In this document: positions 9,613 to 16,545 of the stretch, one piece after another | Layout: every line of letters begins with the position of its first letter | Numbering within the stretch: position 1 is the first letter of the stretch | Source: Cryobacterium frigoriphilum | Lineage (GTDB): Bacteria > Actinomycetota > Actinomycetes > Actinomycetales > Microbacteriaceae | Assembly (NCBI RefSeq): GCF_004403305.1 | Contig: NZ_SOHE01000060.1 | Coordinates: 61,608 to 125,607 of the forward strand | Direction of reading: 5' to 3' | DNA length: 64,000 nucleotides | The notes under the pieces: model-generated | What the model saw: the letters and a program-made list of their open reading frames with translations, nothing else | What the model was told of the DNA's origin: nothing | The model's database searches: none | Position numbers and translations under genes: made by a program

Positions 9613-11310
9613 TTGTCTGAGGATGGCCGTTTGCTGGCCGGTCGTTACCGGATCGGTGCCCTAATCGGACGCGGCGGCATGTCTGACGTGCACGTCGGCA
9701 CCGACTCCCGTTTGGGCCGAACCGTCGCGATTAAGCTTCTGAAGTCCACCCTCGCCGTTGATCCGGCCTTCCGCACGCGTTTTCGCCAGGAGGCCCAGGC
9801 CGCCGCGCGCATGGCGCACCCGACCATCGTGCGTGTCTTCGACGCCGGTGAGGAAACGGTCACCGACGACAGCGGCACCGAGACGCAGATCCCCTTCATC
9901 GTCATGGAGCACGTCGACGGACGTCTGCTGAAGGACATCATCCGTGAGGGTCCGATCGACGCCACGGAGTCGGTGCGCATCATCGACGGCGTGCTGACCG
10001 CCCTCGAGTACTCCCACCGGGCCGGTGTCGTGCATCGCGACATCAAGCCGGGCAACATCATGATCACCAAGTCCGGCCAGGTCAAGGTGATGGATTTCGG
10101 CATCGCCAGGGCCATTTCCGACTCGTCGGCGACCGTCGCCCAGACGACCGCCATCCTCGGCACCGCTTCGTACTTCTCGCCCGAGCAGGCCAAGGGTGAG
10201 TCCGTCGATGCCCGCACCGACCTATACTCCACCGGCGTCGTGCTCTTTGAGATGCTGACCGGTCGCACCCCGTTCCGCGGCGATACCCCGGTCGCTGTCG
10301 CCTATCAGCACGTGAGCGAGATCCCGGTCAAGCCGAGTTCGCTCAACCCGAAGGTGTCACCCGCACTCGACATCGTCGTTGCGCATGCCCTCACGAAGGA
10401 TCGGTTTGGCCGCTACCAGAGCGCCGTCGAGTTTCGCACCGATGTCGAGACCGCGGGCGCCGGAAACGTGCCGGTGCACCGTTCGGTCGAAGAGGCCGGT
10501 GGCGGACTGTTCGGTTCGGCGCCGCTCGTCGCATCCGGTTCCGAGCTCGCGCTCAAGCAGCTCACCGAAGACCAGACGATGGCGCGCACCCAGCGCCGCC
10601 CCCCGGTCATCTGGGTGTGGGCCGGCATCGTGAGCGTGATCGTGATCGTGTTCGCCGTCGTGTACTGGGTGTACAGCCTCACCCCCTCCGACAACCTGCC
10701 CGACACCACCCGGGCGGTTCCCGCCCTGATCGGCCAGAGCTACGACACGGCGCAGGACACCCTCATCGACCTGGACCTGCCGGCGACTCGCGCCGAGGAG
10801 GCCAGCGCCGACGTTCCGGTCGACCAGGTCACCCGCACGGAGCCCCCGGCCGGTACGCTCGTCAATCCCTCAGAGGTCATCAAGGTGTTCGTCTCGACGG
10901 GCGCGCAGCCCGTCGATGTTCCCGACGTCACCAACCGTTCGATAGCGGATGCCCAGGCGGCCATCACCGAGGCCGGTCTGGTTCCCGGCTCGGTCACCAC
11001 AGAGAACTCACCCACGATCGGGGCCGACGTCGTGCTGCGCACCGACCCCGAAGCCGACACCGAGGAACAGGTTGGTCAGACCGTGAATTTCGTGGTCTCG
11101 AGCGGCCAGGTGACCCTGCCCGACCTCACCGGTCAATCGCTGAGTGTCGCGACCGAACTGCTGCTGGGCAGCGATCTGGGCCTCTCGGGCGTTCCGCAAC
11201 CCGACCAGGGCTGTGCCGCCGAACCCAACTCCCCGGTCACCACCCAGTCACTCGCTCCCGGCGACGTGCCTCAGGGATCCGTGATCACTCTCACCTACTG
11301 CGCCGGCTGA
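9613..11310 (+). CDS. pknB: Ser/Thr protein kinase PknB with three PASTA repeats
   Basis: A 565-residue transmembrane kinase. The kinase domain shows GRGGMSDV, catalytic Lys41, HRDIKPGN (Asp143), DFG at 161-163 and a GTASYFSPEQ activation loop. One TM lies at about 332-356, then three PASTA repeats (about 368-432, 434-500 and 501-565); the last contains two Cys. PASTA domains sense muropeptides/lipid II, coupling wall state to phosphorylation of wall enzymes. The TTG at 9613 is preferred because GGGAGAG lies five bases upstream; a TTG at 9592 would add seven residues. It is separated from pknA by 100 bases and may also have its own promoter. Confidence 0.94.
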   Translation: MSEDGRLLAGRYRIGALIGRGGMSDVHVGTDSRLGRTVAIKLLKSTLAVDPAFRTRFRQEAQAAARMAHPTIVRVFDAGEETVTDDSGTETQIPFIVMEHVDGRLLKDIIREGPIDATESVRIIDGVLTALEYSHRAGVVHRDIKPGNIMITKSGQVKVMDFGIARAISDSSATVAQTTAILGTASYFSPEQAKGESVDARTDLYSTGVVLFEMLTGRTPFRGDTPVAVAYQHVSEIPVKPSSLNPKVSPALDIVVAHALTKDRFGRYQSAVEFRTDVETAGAGNVPVHRSVEEAGGGLFGSAPLVASGSELALKQLTEDQTMARTQRRPPVIWVWAGIVSVIVIVFAVVYWVYSLTPSDNLPDTTRAVPALIGQSYDTAQDTLIDLDLPATRAEEASADVPVDQVTRTEPPAGTLVNPSEVIKVFVSTGAQPVDVPDVTNRSIADAQAAITEAGLVPGSVTTENSPTIGADVVLRTDPEADTEEQVGQTVNFVVSSGQVTLPDLTGQSLSVATELLLGSDLGLSGVPQPDQGCAAEPNSPVTTQSLAPGDVPQGSVITLTYCAG

Positions 11311-11328
11311 CTCCGCCCTGACCCTGCT

Positions 11329-11389
11329 CGCGAGAGCGGGTGAGTCGTCGCTCTGACGACGTCAGACCGGCGAATCGCCCGCTCTCGCG
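11329..11389. terminator. nested inverted repeat between convergent pknB and trpG/pabA
   Basis: The 12-mer CGCGAGAGCGGG at 11329-11340 is perfectly complementary to 11378-11389, and pairing continues imperfectly inward. Inside the loop is a second perfect hairpin, TCTGAC-GAC-GTCAGA. The structure sits in the 95-base gap between two convergent genes and probably terminates both transcripts. There is no clear T-run, so the mode of termination is uncertain. Confidence 0.6.
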
Positions 11390-11405
11390 GAAGCCGCTGT
11401 CCCGT

Positions 11406-12044
11406 TCAGGCCAGGCGCAGCAGCGGGTGCAGGCCCTGCGCGGTGGTCTGGGCCTCCGGCAGGCCGCAGAGCGCGAGCCAGTTCGCGAGCATGAGGTAGC
11501 CGCCCTCGGTCAGCACCGACTCGGGGTGGAACTGCACGCCGAGAATGGGCGCCGTGGCGTGCCGCAGGCCCATGATCACGCCGTCGTCGGTCTCCGAGGT
11601 CACGACCAGCTCGCTCGGCACGGTCGAGGCAACCACCGCGAGCGAGTGGTACCGCGTCGCCGTGAACGGCTGCGGCACCCCGGCGTAGAACGGGCTGTCG
11701 TCGTGCCTGATGACGCTCGTCTTGCCGTGCATCAGCTCTGCGGCATTGGTGACCGTCGCCCCAAACGCCTCGGCAATGGCCTGGTGGCCGAGGCACACGC
11801 CGAACAGGGGCACCTGGGCCTCCAGCGCGGCGTGCACGAGGGCGATCGACACCCCGGCGTCCCCGGGCGCACCCGGGCCGGGGGAGAGCAGCACGCCGTC
11901 ATAGCGGCGGATGCGCTCACTCGCCTCCGAGACGTCGAACGCGTCGTTTCGCAGCACGTCGGTTTCGGCGCCCAGTTCCCTGAGGTACCCGTTCAGGGTG
12001 TACACGAAACTGTCGTAGTTGTCGATGACAAGGATTCGGGTCAT
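11406..12044 (-). CDS. trpG: anthranilate/aminodeoxychorismate synthase component II (glutamine amidotransferase)
   Basis: A 212-residue class I glutamine amidotransferase that supplies ammonia to chorismate-using synthases for tryptophan or folate. The N-terminus ILVIDNYDSFVYTL and the LSPGPG loop are characteristic of TrpG/PabA. The catalytic triad is visible: Cys84 in GVCLGHQ, His173 and Glu175 in QFHPES. No trpE or pabB partner lies nearby, so the two roles cannot be separated by context; mycobacteria carry the equivalent gene (called trpG) in the same place near pknB. The start overlaps the stop of the small upstream membrane protein by four bases. Confidence 0.88.
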   Translation of the reverse strand: MTRILVIDNYDSFVYTLNGYLRELGAETDVLRNDAFDVSEASERIRRYDGVLLSPGPGAPGDAGVSIALVHAALEAQVPLFGVCLGHQAIAEAFGATVTNAAELMHGKTSVIRHDDSPFYAGVPQPFTATRYHSLAVVASTVPSELVVTSETDDGVIMGLRHATAPILGVQFHPESVLTEGGYLMLANWLALCGLPEAQTTAQGLHPLLRLA

Positions 12045-12202
12045 GGACTACCCACCGTGGCTTCCTGATTGTTGACGAGCAGTTCGACCCAGGGAAAAAC
12101 CCAGGTCGCGAGGGCATAGAGCGCGCCGACCAGCAAGAGCAGCGCGAGCAGAATTCGCAGCCAGAGCGGCCCGGGCAGAACGCGCCAGAGAGCAAGATAC
12201 AT
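12041..12202 (-). CDS. small (53-residue) hydrophobic membrane protein
   Basis: A short frame translates to 53 residues: a Trp-containing N-terminus (MYLALWRVLPG), one strongly hydrophobic helix (about residues 12-40, very Leu-rich) and a short polar tail ending NNQEATVGSP. AGGACG lies five bases before the ATG. It begins 9 bases after the sortase stop and its stop overlaps the trpG/pabA start (ATGA), so it is the middle gene of a three-gene operon. I do not recognise a function. The tight packing argues that it is real. Confidence 0.7.
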   Translation of the reverse strand: MYLALWRVLPGPLWLRILLALLLLVGALYALATWVFPWVELLVNNQEATVGSP

Positions 12203-12211
12203 CGGTACGTC

Positions 12212-13066
12212 CTATCCCGCGGCCTGCGCGGCAATGATGGGGGCGAGATCGGTCGGGGCGCCGGCCGAGGTCGGCTGCCAGGACTCAAAGACCCCGTACG
12301 CGATGATGCGTTCGGCGGTGGAGAGCAGGGGATTGCAGCTCGTGAGGGTAATGAGGCGGTCGACGGCCGCGGCATCCGGTGCATTCGGCACCGGTGCGAT
12401 GACCTCGACGACCGAGGGGGAGACGTACTCCATGTCGCGGTAGCGGTAGGTGTAGTACCCGTCGGCGGTCTGCACGTAGATGGCATCGTTCAGCTGCAGC
12501 TCGTTGATCAGGTGCATGCCGCCGCCGTAGGCGCTGCGGTGTGCGGCGACGGCGAAATTGCCCACCTCGCCGGGCATCTGCGTTCCGGGGTAGTGGCCGA
12601 TGCCGAGCCGGGTGCTGTTGAGCACGTCGTGGCCGGTGCCCTCCGCGACCGTGCGGTGGTAATCGGCACCAAACCGGGGCACGTAGAGCACCGCGAAGGC
12701 GTCGGCATTGCCCGGGACCGCCGCCACGATCGGGTCACCAAAGTCGGTCGCACTCGACGTCTCGCCGTCATCGTCGGGATCCGGTGAGGCGGATGCCTCC
12801 GCCTCGGCTTCGGCCTGCGCCAGACGGTCCTGCTCGATCCATTCCTGGCTGATCTCACTCGCGGCGTTGGATTGCTCTTTCGCCATGATCGCGTCGTTCC
12901 ACCAGAGCTGCCAGCCGAGGAACAGCATCACGAGCACCCCCGCCGTGATGAGCAGCTCTCCCAGCACACCGATCACCGAGAGACTCGATCGAGAACGAGG
13001 TCGGGTTCGGGTTCGGCGTTCCGCGCGCCGCGAAGGGGCGACGCTGGTCTCAGCCGGTTCCGTCAT
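12212..13066 (-). CDS. class E sortase
   Basis: A 284-residue membrane-anchored transpeptidase. The N-terminus is basic, followed by one TM (about residues 31-52), an acidic Ser/Asp linker and the sortase beta-barrel (about 120-275). Catalytic residues are His176 in AAHRS, Cys244 in LTSCNP and Arg253 in AERII. Class E sortases of high-GC Gram-positives cut LAxTG-type signals and join proteins to the wall, acting as housekeeping enzymes. No sortase substrate is encoded next to it. It opens the minus operon that continues to trpG/pabA and is divergent from crgA. Confidence 0.92.
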   Translation of the reverse strand: MTEPAETSVAPSRRAERRTRTRPRSRSSLSVIGVLGELLITAGVLVMLFLGWQLWWNDAIMAKEQSNAASEISQEWIEQDRLAQAEAEAEASASPDPDDDGETSSATDFGDPIVAAVPGNADAFAVLYVPRFGADYHRTVAEGTGHDVLNSTRLGIGHYPGTQMPGEVGNFAVAAHRSAYGGGMHLINELQLNDAIYVQTADGYYTYRYRDMEYVSPSVVEVIAPVPNAPDAAAVDRLITLTSCNPLLSTAERIIAYGVFESWQPTSAGAPTDLAPIIAAQAAG

Positions 13067-13206
13067 GGCTCGAGTCTAACGGCGGGCTCCCACGGATACG
13101 CCCAGAATCAGCTGTGCCGGCGCCCGGCGCAGGCCGAGTGCTCGCCCGATGCCGTGCCGCATCCGCTCTGACCGTGCATGCAGCAGATAAAGGTAAGATC
13201 GCACCT

Positions 13207-13470
13207 ATGGCACGCACCGATCCCCGCTCCAAGTCCGACCGCGATTCCAAGCCGGCCCGCGAAACGGTCGTCCGTTCGGGCGAGCAAGCGCCAAACGCGG
13301 TCTGGTTCAAGCCGGTCATGTTCGGTTTCATGCTTCTCGGCCTGGCCTGGATCATCGTGTTCTACTGGAGCCAGAGCGAACTGCCGATTCCGGCGCTCGG
13401 CTCGTGGAACATTCTCGTGGGCTTCGGAATCGCCTTCATCGGCTTTCTGATGACCACTCGCTGGCGCTAG
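13207..13470 (+). CDS. crgA: cell division protein CrgA
   Basis: An 87-residue protein with a basic, polar N-terminus and two TM helices (about residues 34-52 and 63-83) ending in the typical TTRWR-type tail. Size, topology and place near the origin, next to the sortase and pknB cluster, match CrgA of Streptomyces and mycobacteria. There it interacts with FtsZ, FtsI and wall-synthesis proteins and influences septum placement. An in-frame start further upstream exists, but the ATG at 13207 gives the standard CrgA length. A short CCCC-AATT-GGGG hairpin follows the stop. Confidence 0.92.
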   Translation: MARTDPRSKSDRDSKPARETVVRSGEQAPNAVWFKPVMFGFMLLGLAWIIVFYWSQSELPIPALGSWNILVGFGIAFIGFLMTTRWR

Positions 13471-13537
13471 AACGCCACACCCCCGAATTGGGGAGCGCGC
13501 TTTTCCCCCCTTGCTGAGTCGAGTTACACGGGTGTAA

Positions 13538-13567
13538 TTATCCCCATGTGGAAACTCCTGTGGATAA
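13538..13567. promoter_or_regulatory. DnaA-box pair in the crgA-rhomboid intergenic region
   Basis: TGTGGATAA at 13559-13567 is a perfect inverse DnaA box (TTATCCACA). TTATCCCCA at 13538-13546 is a one-mismatch box in the opposite orientation. They lie between two convergent genes about 10.7 kb from oriC, so promoter control is unlikely. Titration of DnaA is one possible role. Confidence 0.5.
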
Positions 13568-13623
13568 CTTCGGGCCCGTGAACAGGGCGTTAACACTCGC
13601 CCAACGGGGCATTGAGTTCCGCC

Positions 13624-14457
13624 TCAGACGAACAGAAACCAGCACGAAAGCGCCACCAGCACCGCGGCGACAGAGCCGATCAGCAGCGTCTGCAGTGACT
13701 TGTGACGGATGCGCCGGGTCTGCACGTAGATCAGCCCGATGATGGCCCCGCCGATCAGACCGCCGACGTGTGCCTGCCACGAGACATTGAGGCCGGGCAG
13801 AAACCCGATCACGAGGTTGATGCCCACGAGCACGAGCAGTTGCGTGGCATTGCCGCCGAGGCGCCGCTGAATGACCAGAAACGCGCCCATGAGGCCGAAG
13901 ATGGCTCCGGAAGCCCCCACCACGCCGACGGCGGGATTGGACAGGAAGAGCACTCCGAGTGACCCGGCCAGACCGCCGAGCAGGTACAGGGCAAGGAATC
14001 GCCAGCGGCCGAGCATGGGCTCAAGCAGTTGGCCGAAGATCCACAGCGTGTACATATTGAGCAGCACGTGAAAGATCGAGCCGTGAACGAGCACGCTCGT
14101 GAGCATGCGCCACGGCTCGAAGCTGCCGGGATAGGAGTAGGCGCCGGCGTAGAGCATCAGGTTCGTGATCTGACTGCCGAGCAGGAACTGCAGCGCGTAG
14201 ACGAAGAGGGTGATGCCGATGATGCCGAAGGTGACGGCGGGCTTACCCTGGCCCGTCAGCCGGGTCAGAATCGCCGGCTTGGTGCGTGGTGCGTTCCTGC
14301 GCTGCTCACTCATGCACTCGGGGCAGATGACGCCCACGGCGCCCTGCGTCTGGCATTCGGGGCAGATGGTGCGGCCACAGCGCTGGCAGAGAATGAAACT
14401 CTGCCGACCCGGGTGTCGGTAACACGAATTGGCGCCCGAGGTCGGCAGATCACTCAT
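13624..14457 (-). CDS. rhomboid family intramembrane serine protease
   Basis: A 277-residue protein. The N-terminal 50 residues hold a zinc-finger-like Cys/His cluster (CYRHPG, CQRCGR, CPEC, CPEC), followed by six or more TM helices. Rhomboid landmarks are present: HVLLNMYTLW after the L1 loop, the nucleophile Ser183 in GASGAIFG and the catalytic His230 in QAHVGG. It should cleave TM substrates within the bilayer; the substrate is unknown. The N-terminal finger plus rhomboid arrangement is common in actinobacteria. It is divergent from nothing on its right: ppiA upstream is on the same strand, 25 bases away. Confidence 0.92.
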   Translation of the reverse strand: MSDLPTSGANSCYRHPGRQSFILCQRCGRTICPECQTQGAVGVICPECMSEQRRNAPRTKPAILTRLTGQGKPAVTFGIIGITLFVYALQFLLGSQITNLMLYAGAYSYPGSFEPWRMLTSVLVHGSIFHVLLNMYTLWIFGQLLEPMLGRWRFLALYLLGGLAGSLGVLFLSNPAVGVVGASGAIFGLMGAFLVIQRRLGGNATQLLVLVGINLVIGFLPGLNVSWQAHVGGLIGGAIIGLIYVQTRRIRHKSLQTLLIGSVAAVLVALSCWFLFV

Positions 14458-14482
14458 CTTGAGGTGTGGGTTCTGGGTGTGA

Positions 14483-15022
14483 CTAGACGGACTCGACGGA
14501 GACGCTCTCGATGACGACGTCCTTCAGGGGCCGGTCACGGCCATCCGTCGCGACGGTCGCGAGCTGCGCGACGATGGCACGCGAGGCCTCGTCTTCGACG
14601 GCGCCGAAGATGGTGTGCTTGCCCTGCAGCCAGGTCGTCGGGACGACGGTGATGAAGAACTGCGAGCCGTTGGTGCCGCGGCCACCCTGCAGGCCGGCGT
14701 TGGCCATGGCCAGCACGTAGGGCTGCGTGAAGTCGAGGTCGGGGCTGATTTCGTCGTCGAACTGGTAGCCGGGGCCACCGGTGCCCTGGCCGAGCGGGTC
14801 GCCGGCCTGAATCATGAAGTCCTTGATGATGCGGTGGAACACGGTGCCGTCGTAGAGGGGAGTGGTCGACTTGACGCCCGTGGCCGGGTGCTTCCACTCG
14901 ATCTCACCGGTGGCCAGACCCACGAAGTTCTTGACGGTCTTCGGCGCGTGATTGCCGAAGAGGTTGACCTTGATCGGTCCGAGGGTGGTGTTCAGGGTGG
15001 CGACAGCAGTGTGCTTAGACAT
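14483..15022 (-). CDS. ppiA: cyclophilin-type peptidyl-prolyl cis-trans isomerase
   Basis: A 179-residue cytoplasmic cyclophilin that isomerises X-Pro bonds. The family core is clear: NHAPKTVKNFVGLA, the active-site VFHRIIKDFMIQAGDP, GGPGYQFDDE, LAMANAG, GTNGSQFFIT and HTIFG. No signal peptide is seen. Mycobacterial PpiA is encoded in the same origin neighbourhood near gyrA. The ATG at 15022 (MSKHTAV) is preferred over a TTG six codons upstream because it matches the usual N-terminus. It is followed by the rhomboid gene and probably shares its transcript. Confidence 0.94.
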   Translation of the reverse strand: MSKHTAVATLNTTLGPIKVNLFGNHAPKTVKNFVGLATGEIEWKHPATGVKSTTPLYDGTVFHRIIKDFMIQAGDPLGQGTGGPGYQFDDEISPDLDFTQPYVLAMANAGLQGGRGTNGSQFFITVVPTTWLQGKHTIFGAVEDEASRAIVAQLATVATDGRDRPLKDVVIESVSVESV

Positions 15023-15165
15023 GCTGCAATTCTTGCACAACGCACACTTTGGTTCCTGTTTGGAAAGCGTTTGGCAGCAAGACCCGCGCGGATACTCAGA
15101 GCGCTCCCAGTCGATTCAGTGGCAGGATGGGGTTATTCGCCACACGATTACAATGGAGGGTCCAG

Positions 15166-15690
15166 ATGAGCCTGTCACGCAAGCGCCGCAAGGAACTCAT
15201 TCGCCTGCGCAAGAGCGCTGACGAACTGTGGAGCCACCAGCAGGAAGTGTTGGATCGCGCCAACACCGTAGCCCGGGAAGCCGGCCACCAGGCCAGCGTG
15301 CTCACCCGTGAAGAAGTTGTCCCCCGCGTTCGCGAGGGATACGAGCACTACCTGCGTCCCGGCGTCACCGCCACGCAGGACCTCGCCGATGGTGTGCGCC
15401 GCCGCGTCGTGCACGACGTGCTGCCGGGAATCGGCACCGCGATCGGCACCGTCATGAGCGTCGGTGACGTCGCCCGTGACGCGCGCGTGCGCGCGGCCCT
15501 GACCCGTCTGCACCTGCAGAAGCCCGTCATCGTCGAATCCAAGGGCCCCGGGGTCGGGTCGTACCTCGCGATCGGTTTCGCCGTGGTCGCCGCTGTGGGC
15601 GTCGCCTACGCCGTCTGGCAGACCTTCCGCGCCGACGACGAGCTCTGGGTCGCCGACGACGAGCTCGACGCGGCCGTGCGCGAGGCCTAA
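15166..15690 (+). CDS. hypothetical single-TM protein with basic helical N-terminus
   Basis: A 174-residue protein. The first 60 residues are a highly charged, Arg/Lys/Glu-rich helix (RKRRKELIRLRKS). A middle stretch of mixed helices follows, then one TM segment (about 128-152) and an acidic tail (DDELWVADDELD). The ATG has GGAGGG six bases upstream; an open frame extending back to 15049 lacks a ribosome-binding site. The topology suggests a cytoplasmic or nucleoid-facing helical domain anchored to the membrane. I do not recognise a family. A strong hairpin follows the stop. Confidence 0.65.
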   Translation: MSLSRKRRKELIRLRKSADELWSHQQEVLDRANTVAREAGHQASVLTREEVVPRVREGYEHYLRPGVTATQDLADGVRRRVVHDVLPGIGTAIGTVMSVGDVARDARVRAALTRLHLQKPVIVESKGPGVGSYLAIGFAVVAAVGVAYAVWQTFRADDELWVADDELDAAVREA

Positions 15691-15709
15691 ACCACGCCAC
15701 ATCCGTTAT

Positions 15710-15742
15710 CGAAGGCCCGCATCCGTTGGATGCGGGCCTTCG
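15710..15742 (+). terminator. hairpin terminator
   Basis: A 15-bp perfect stem, CGAAGGCCCGCATCC at 15710-15724 with its complement at 15728-15742, has a 3-base loop. It begins 20 bases after the hypothetical gene. No long T-run follows, so it may be an intrinsic terminator of the weak actinobacterial kind. Confidence 0.6.
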
Positions 15743-15839
15743 GTCGTTCAGGCGGAGCAGAGCCAAAAAAAGCCCGACCCAGGGGCCGAGCTGACGATGT
15801 CTGCGAAATGTTCGAAGCGATGCTGTTCGAAGCGATCTG

Positions 15840-15912
15840 TGGAGCCACGGGGAATCGAACCCCGGACCTCCTGCTTGCAAAGCAGGCGCTCTACCAATTG
15901 AGCTATGGCCCC
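15840..15912 (-). tRNA. tRNA-Ala (anticodon TGC)
   Basis: On the minus strand a 73-base cloverleaf is visible. The acceptor GGGGCCA pairs with TGGCTCC, plus discriminator A. The D arm is GCTC...GAGC, the anticodon arm CCTGC-TTTGCAA-GCAGG has TGC in the loop, and the T arm contains GGTTCGATTCC. CCA is not encoded. It lies 59 bases from tRNA-Ile on the same strand, the usual Ile-Ala pair near the actinobacterial gyrA gene. Confidence 0.96.
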
Positions 15913-15971
15913 GACTCTTCACCGGCTGTAACGCGGGAAGACGAACGGTCGTGCGGCAAATCTATGTTGCG

Positions 15972-16045
15972 TGGGGATACCGGGATTTGAACCTGGGACC
16001 TCTTCATTATCAGTGAAGCGCTCTAACCAACTGAGCTATATCCCC
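15972..16045 (-). tRNA. tRNA-Ile (anticodon GAT)
   Basis: On the minus strand a 74-base cloverleaf is visible. The acceptor GGGGATA pairs with TATCCCC, plus discriminator A. The D arm is GCTC...GAGC, the anticodon stem CTTCA/TGAAG encloses CTGATAA with GAT centred, and the T arm contains GGTTCAAATCC. CCA is not encoded. It is the first of the Ile-Ala tRNA pair and lies downstream of the gyrBA-DUF3566 operon. Confidence 0.96.
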
Positions 16046-16093
16046 CCGTGGAGCAGATTAGAGACTACCTGAATCTGGGCGAAACCTGAAATC

Positions 16094-16122
16094 GAGCGCC
16101 ACTTTCATCGAAAGTGGCGCTC
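16094..16122 (-). terminator. terminator of the gyrB-gyrA-DUF3566 operon
   Basis: A perfect 13-bp stem (GAGCGCCACTTTC at 16094-16106 with 16110-16122) has a 3-base loop and begins 18 bases after the DUF3566 stop. On the minus strand it is followed by a short GATTTC stretch rather than a clean T-run. It also separates the operon from the two tRNAs. Confidence 0.7.
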
Positions 16123-16140
16123 CACGCCCACAGGATCACG

Positions 16141-16545
16141 CTAGTTGTTCGTGAAGCCGACGAGCAGTCCGCCGGTGATCTTGACGCTCAGGTTGTACAG
16201 AACGGCGTAGATCGCGCCCAGAGCGGTGATCACAACCGTGTTCAGCACCGCCACGACGACCGCGAAGCCCATGACGTTGGCCACCGAGAGAATGCTCGTC
16301 AGATCCGACGAACTGCCCGCGATGTCGGTGTACAGGGCGTCGGCCTTGGCAAAGATGCCGGTCTGGTTCAACACCGTGAAGATCAGGAAGGTGGCGACGA
16401 TCGTGACGATCGCCAGGCAGATGGCGACCAGGAACGACAGCTTCACGCTCGACCAGAAGTCGACGTACACCAGTTTGAGACGCACCTGCTTGGTCGACGT
16501 CTGACGGGTCGATTTCTTGGCTAGTTTCTCTGCAACGCTACTCAT
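16141..16545 (-). CDS. DUF3566 membrane protein
   Basis: A 134-residue protein with a basic N-terminus (about residues 1-30) and two TM segments near 35-62 and 88-125, matching the DUF3566 family (PF12089) found downstream of gyrA in most Actinobacteria (Rv0007 in M. tuberculosis). Its function is not established; conservation beside the origin suggests a link to growth or division. Its ATG lies eight bases before the end of gyrA, so the two frames overlap and translation is probably coupled. It is the last gene of the gyrase operon. Confidence 0.9.
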   Translation of the reverse strand: MSSVAEKLAKKSTRQTSTKQVRLKLVYVDFWSSVKLSFLVAICLAIVTIVATFLIFTVLNQTGIFAKADALYTDIAGSSSDLTSILSVANVMGFAVVVAVLNTVVITALGAIYAVLYNLSVKITGGLLVGFTNN

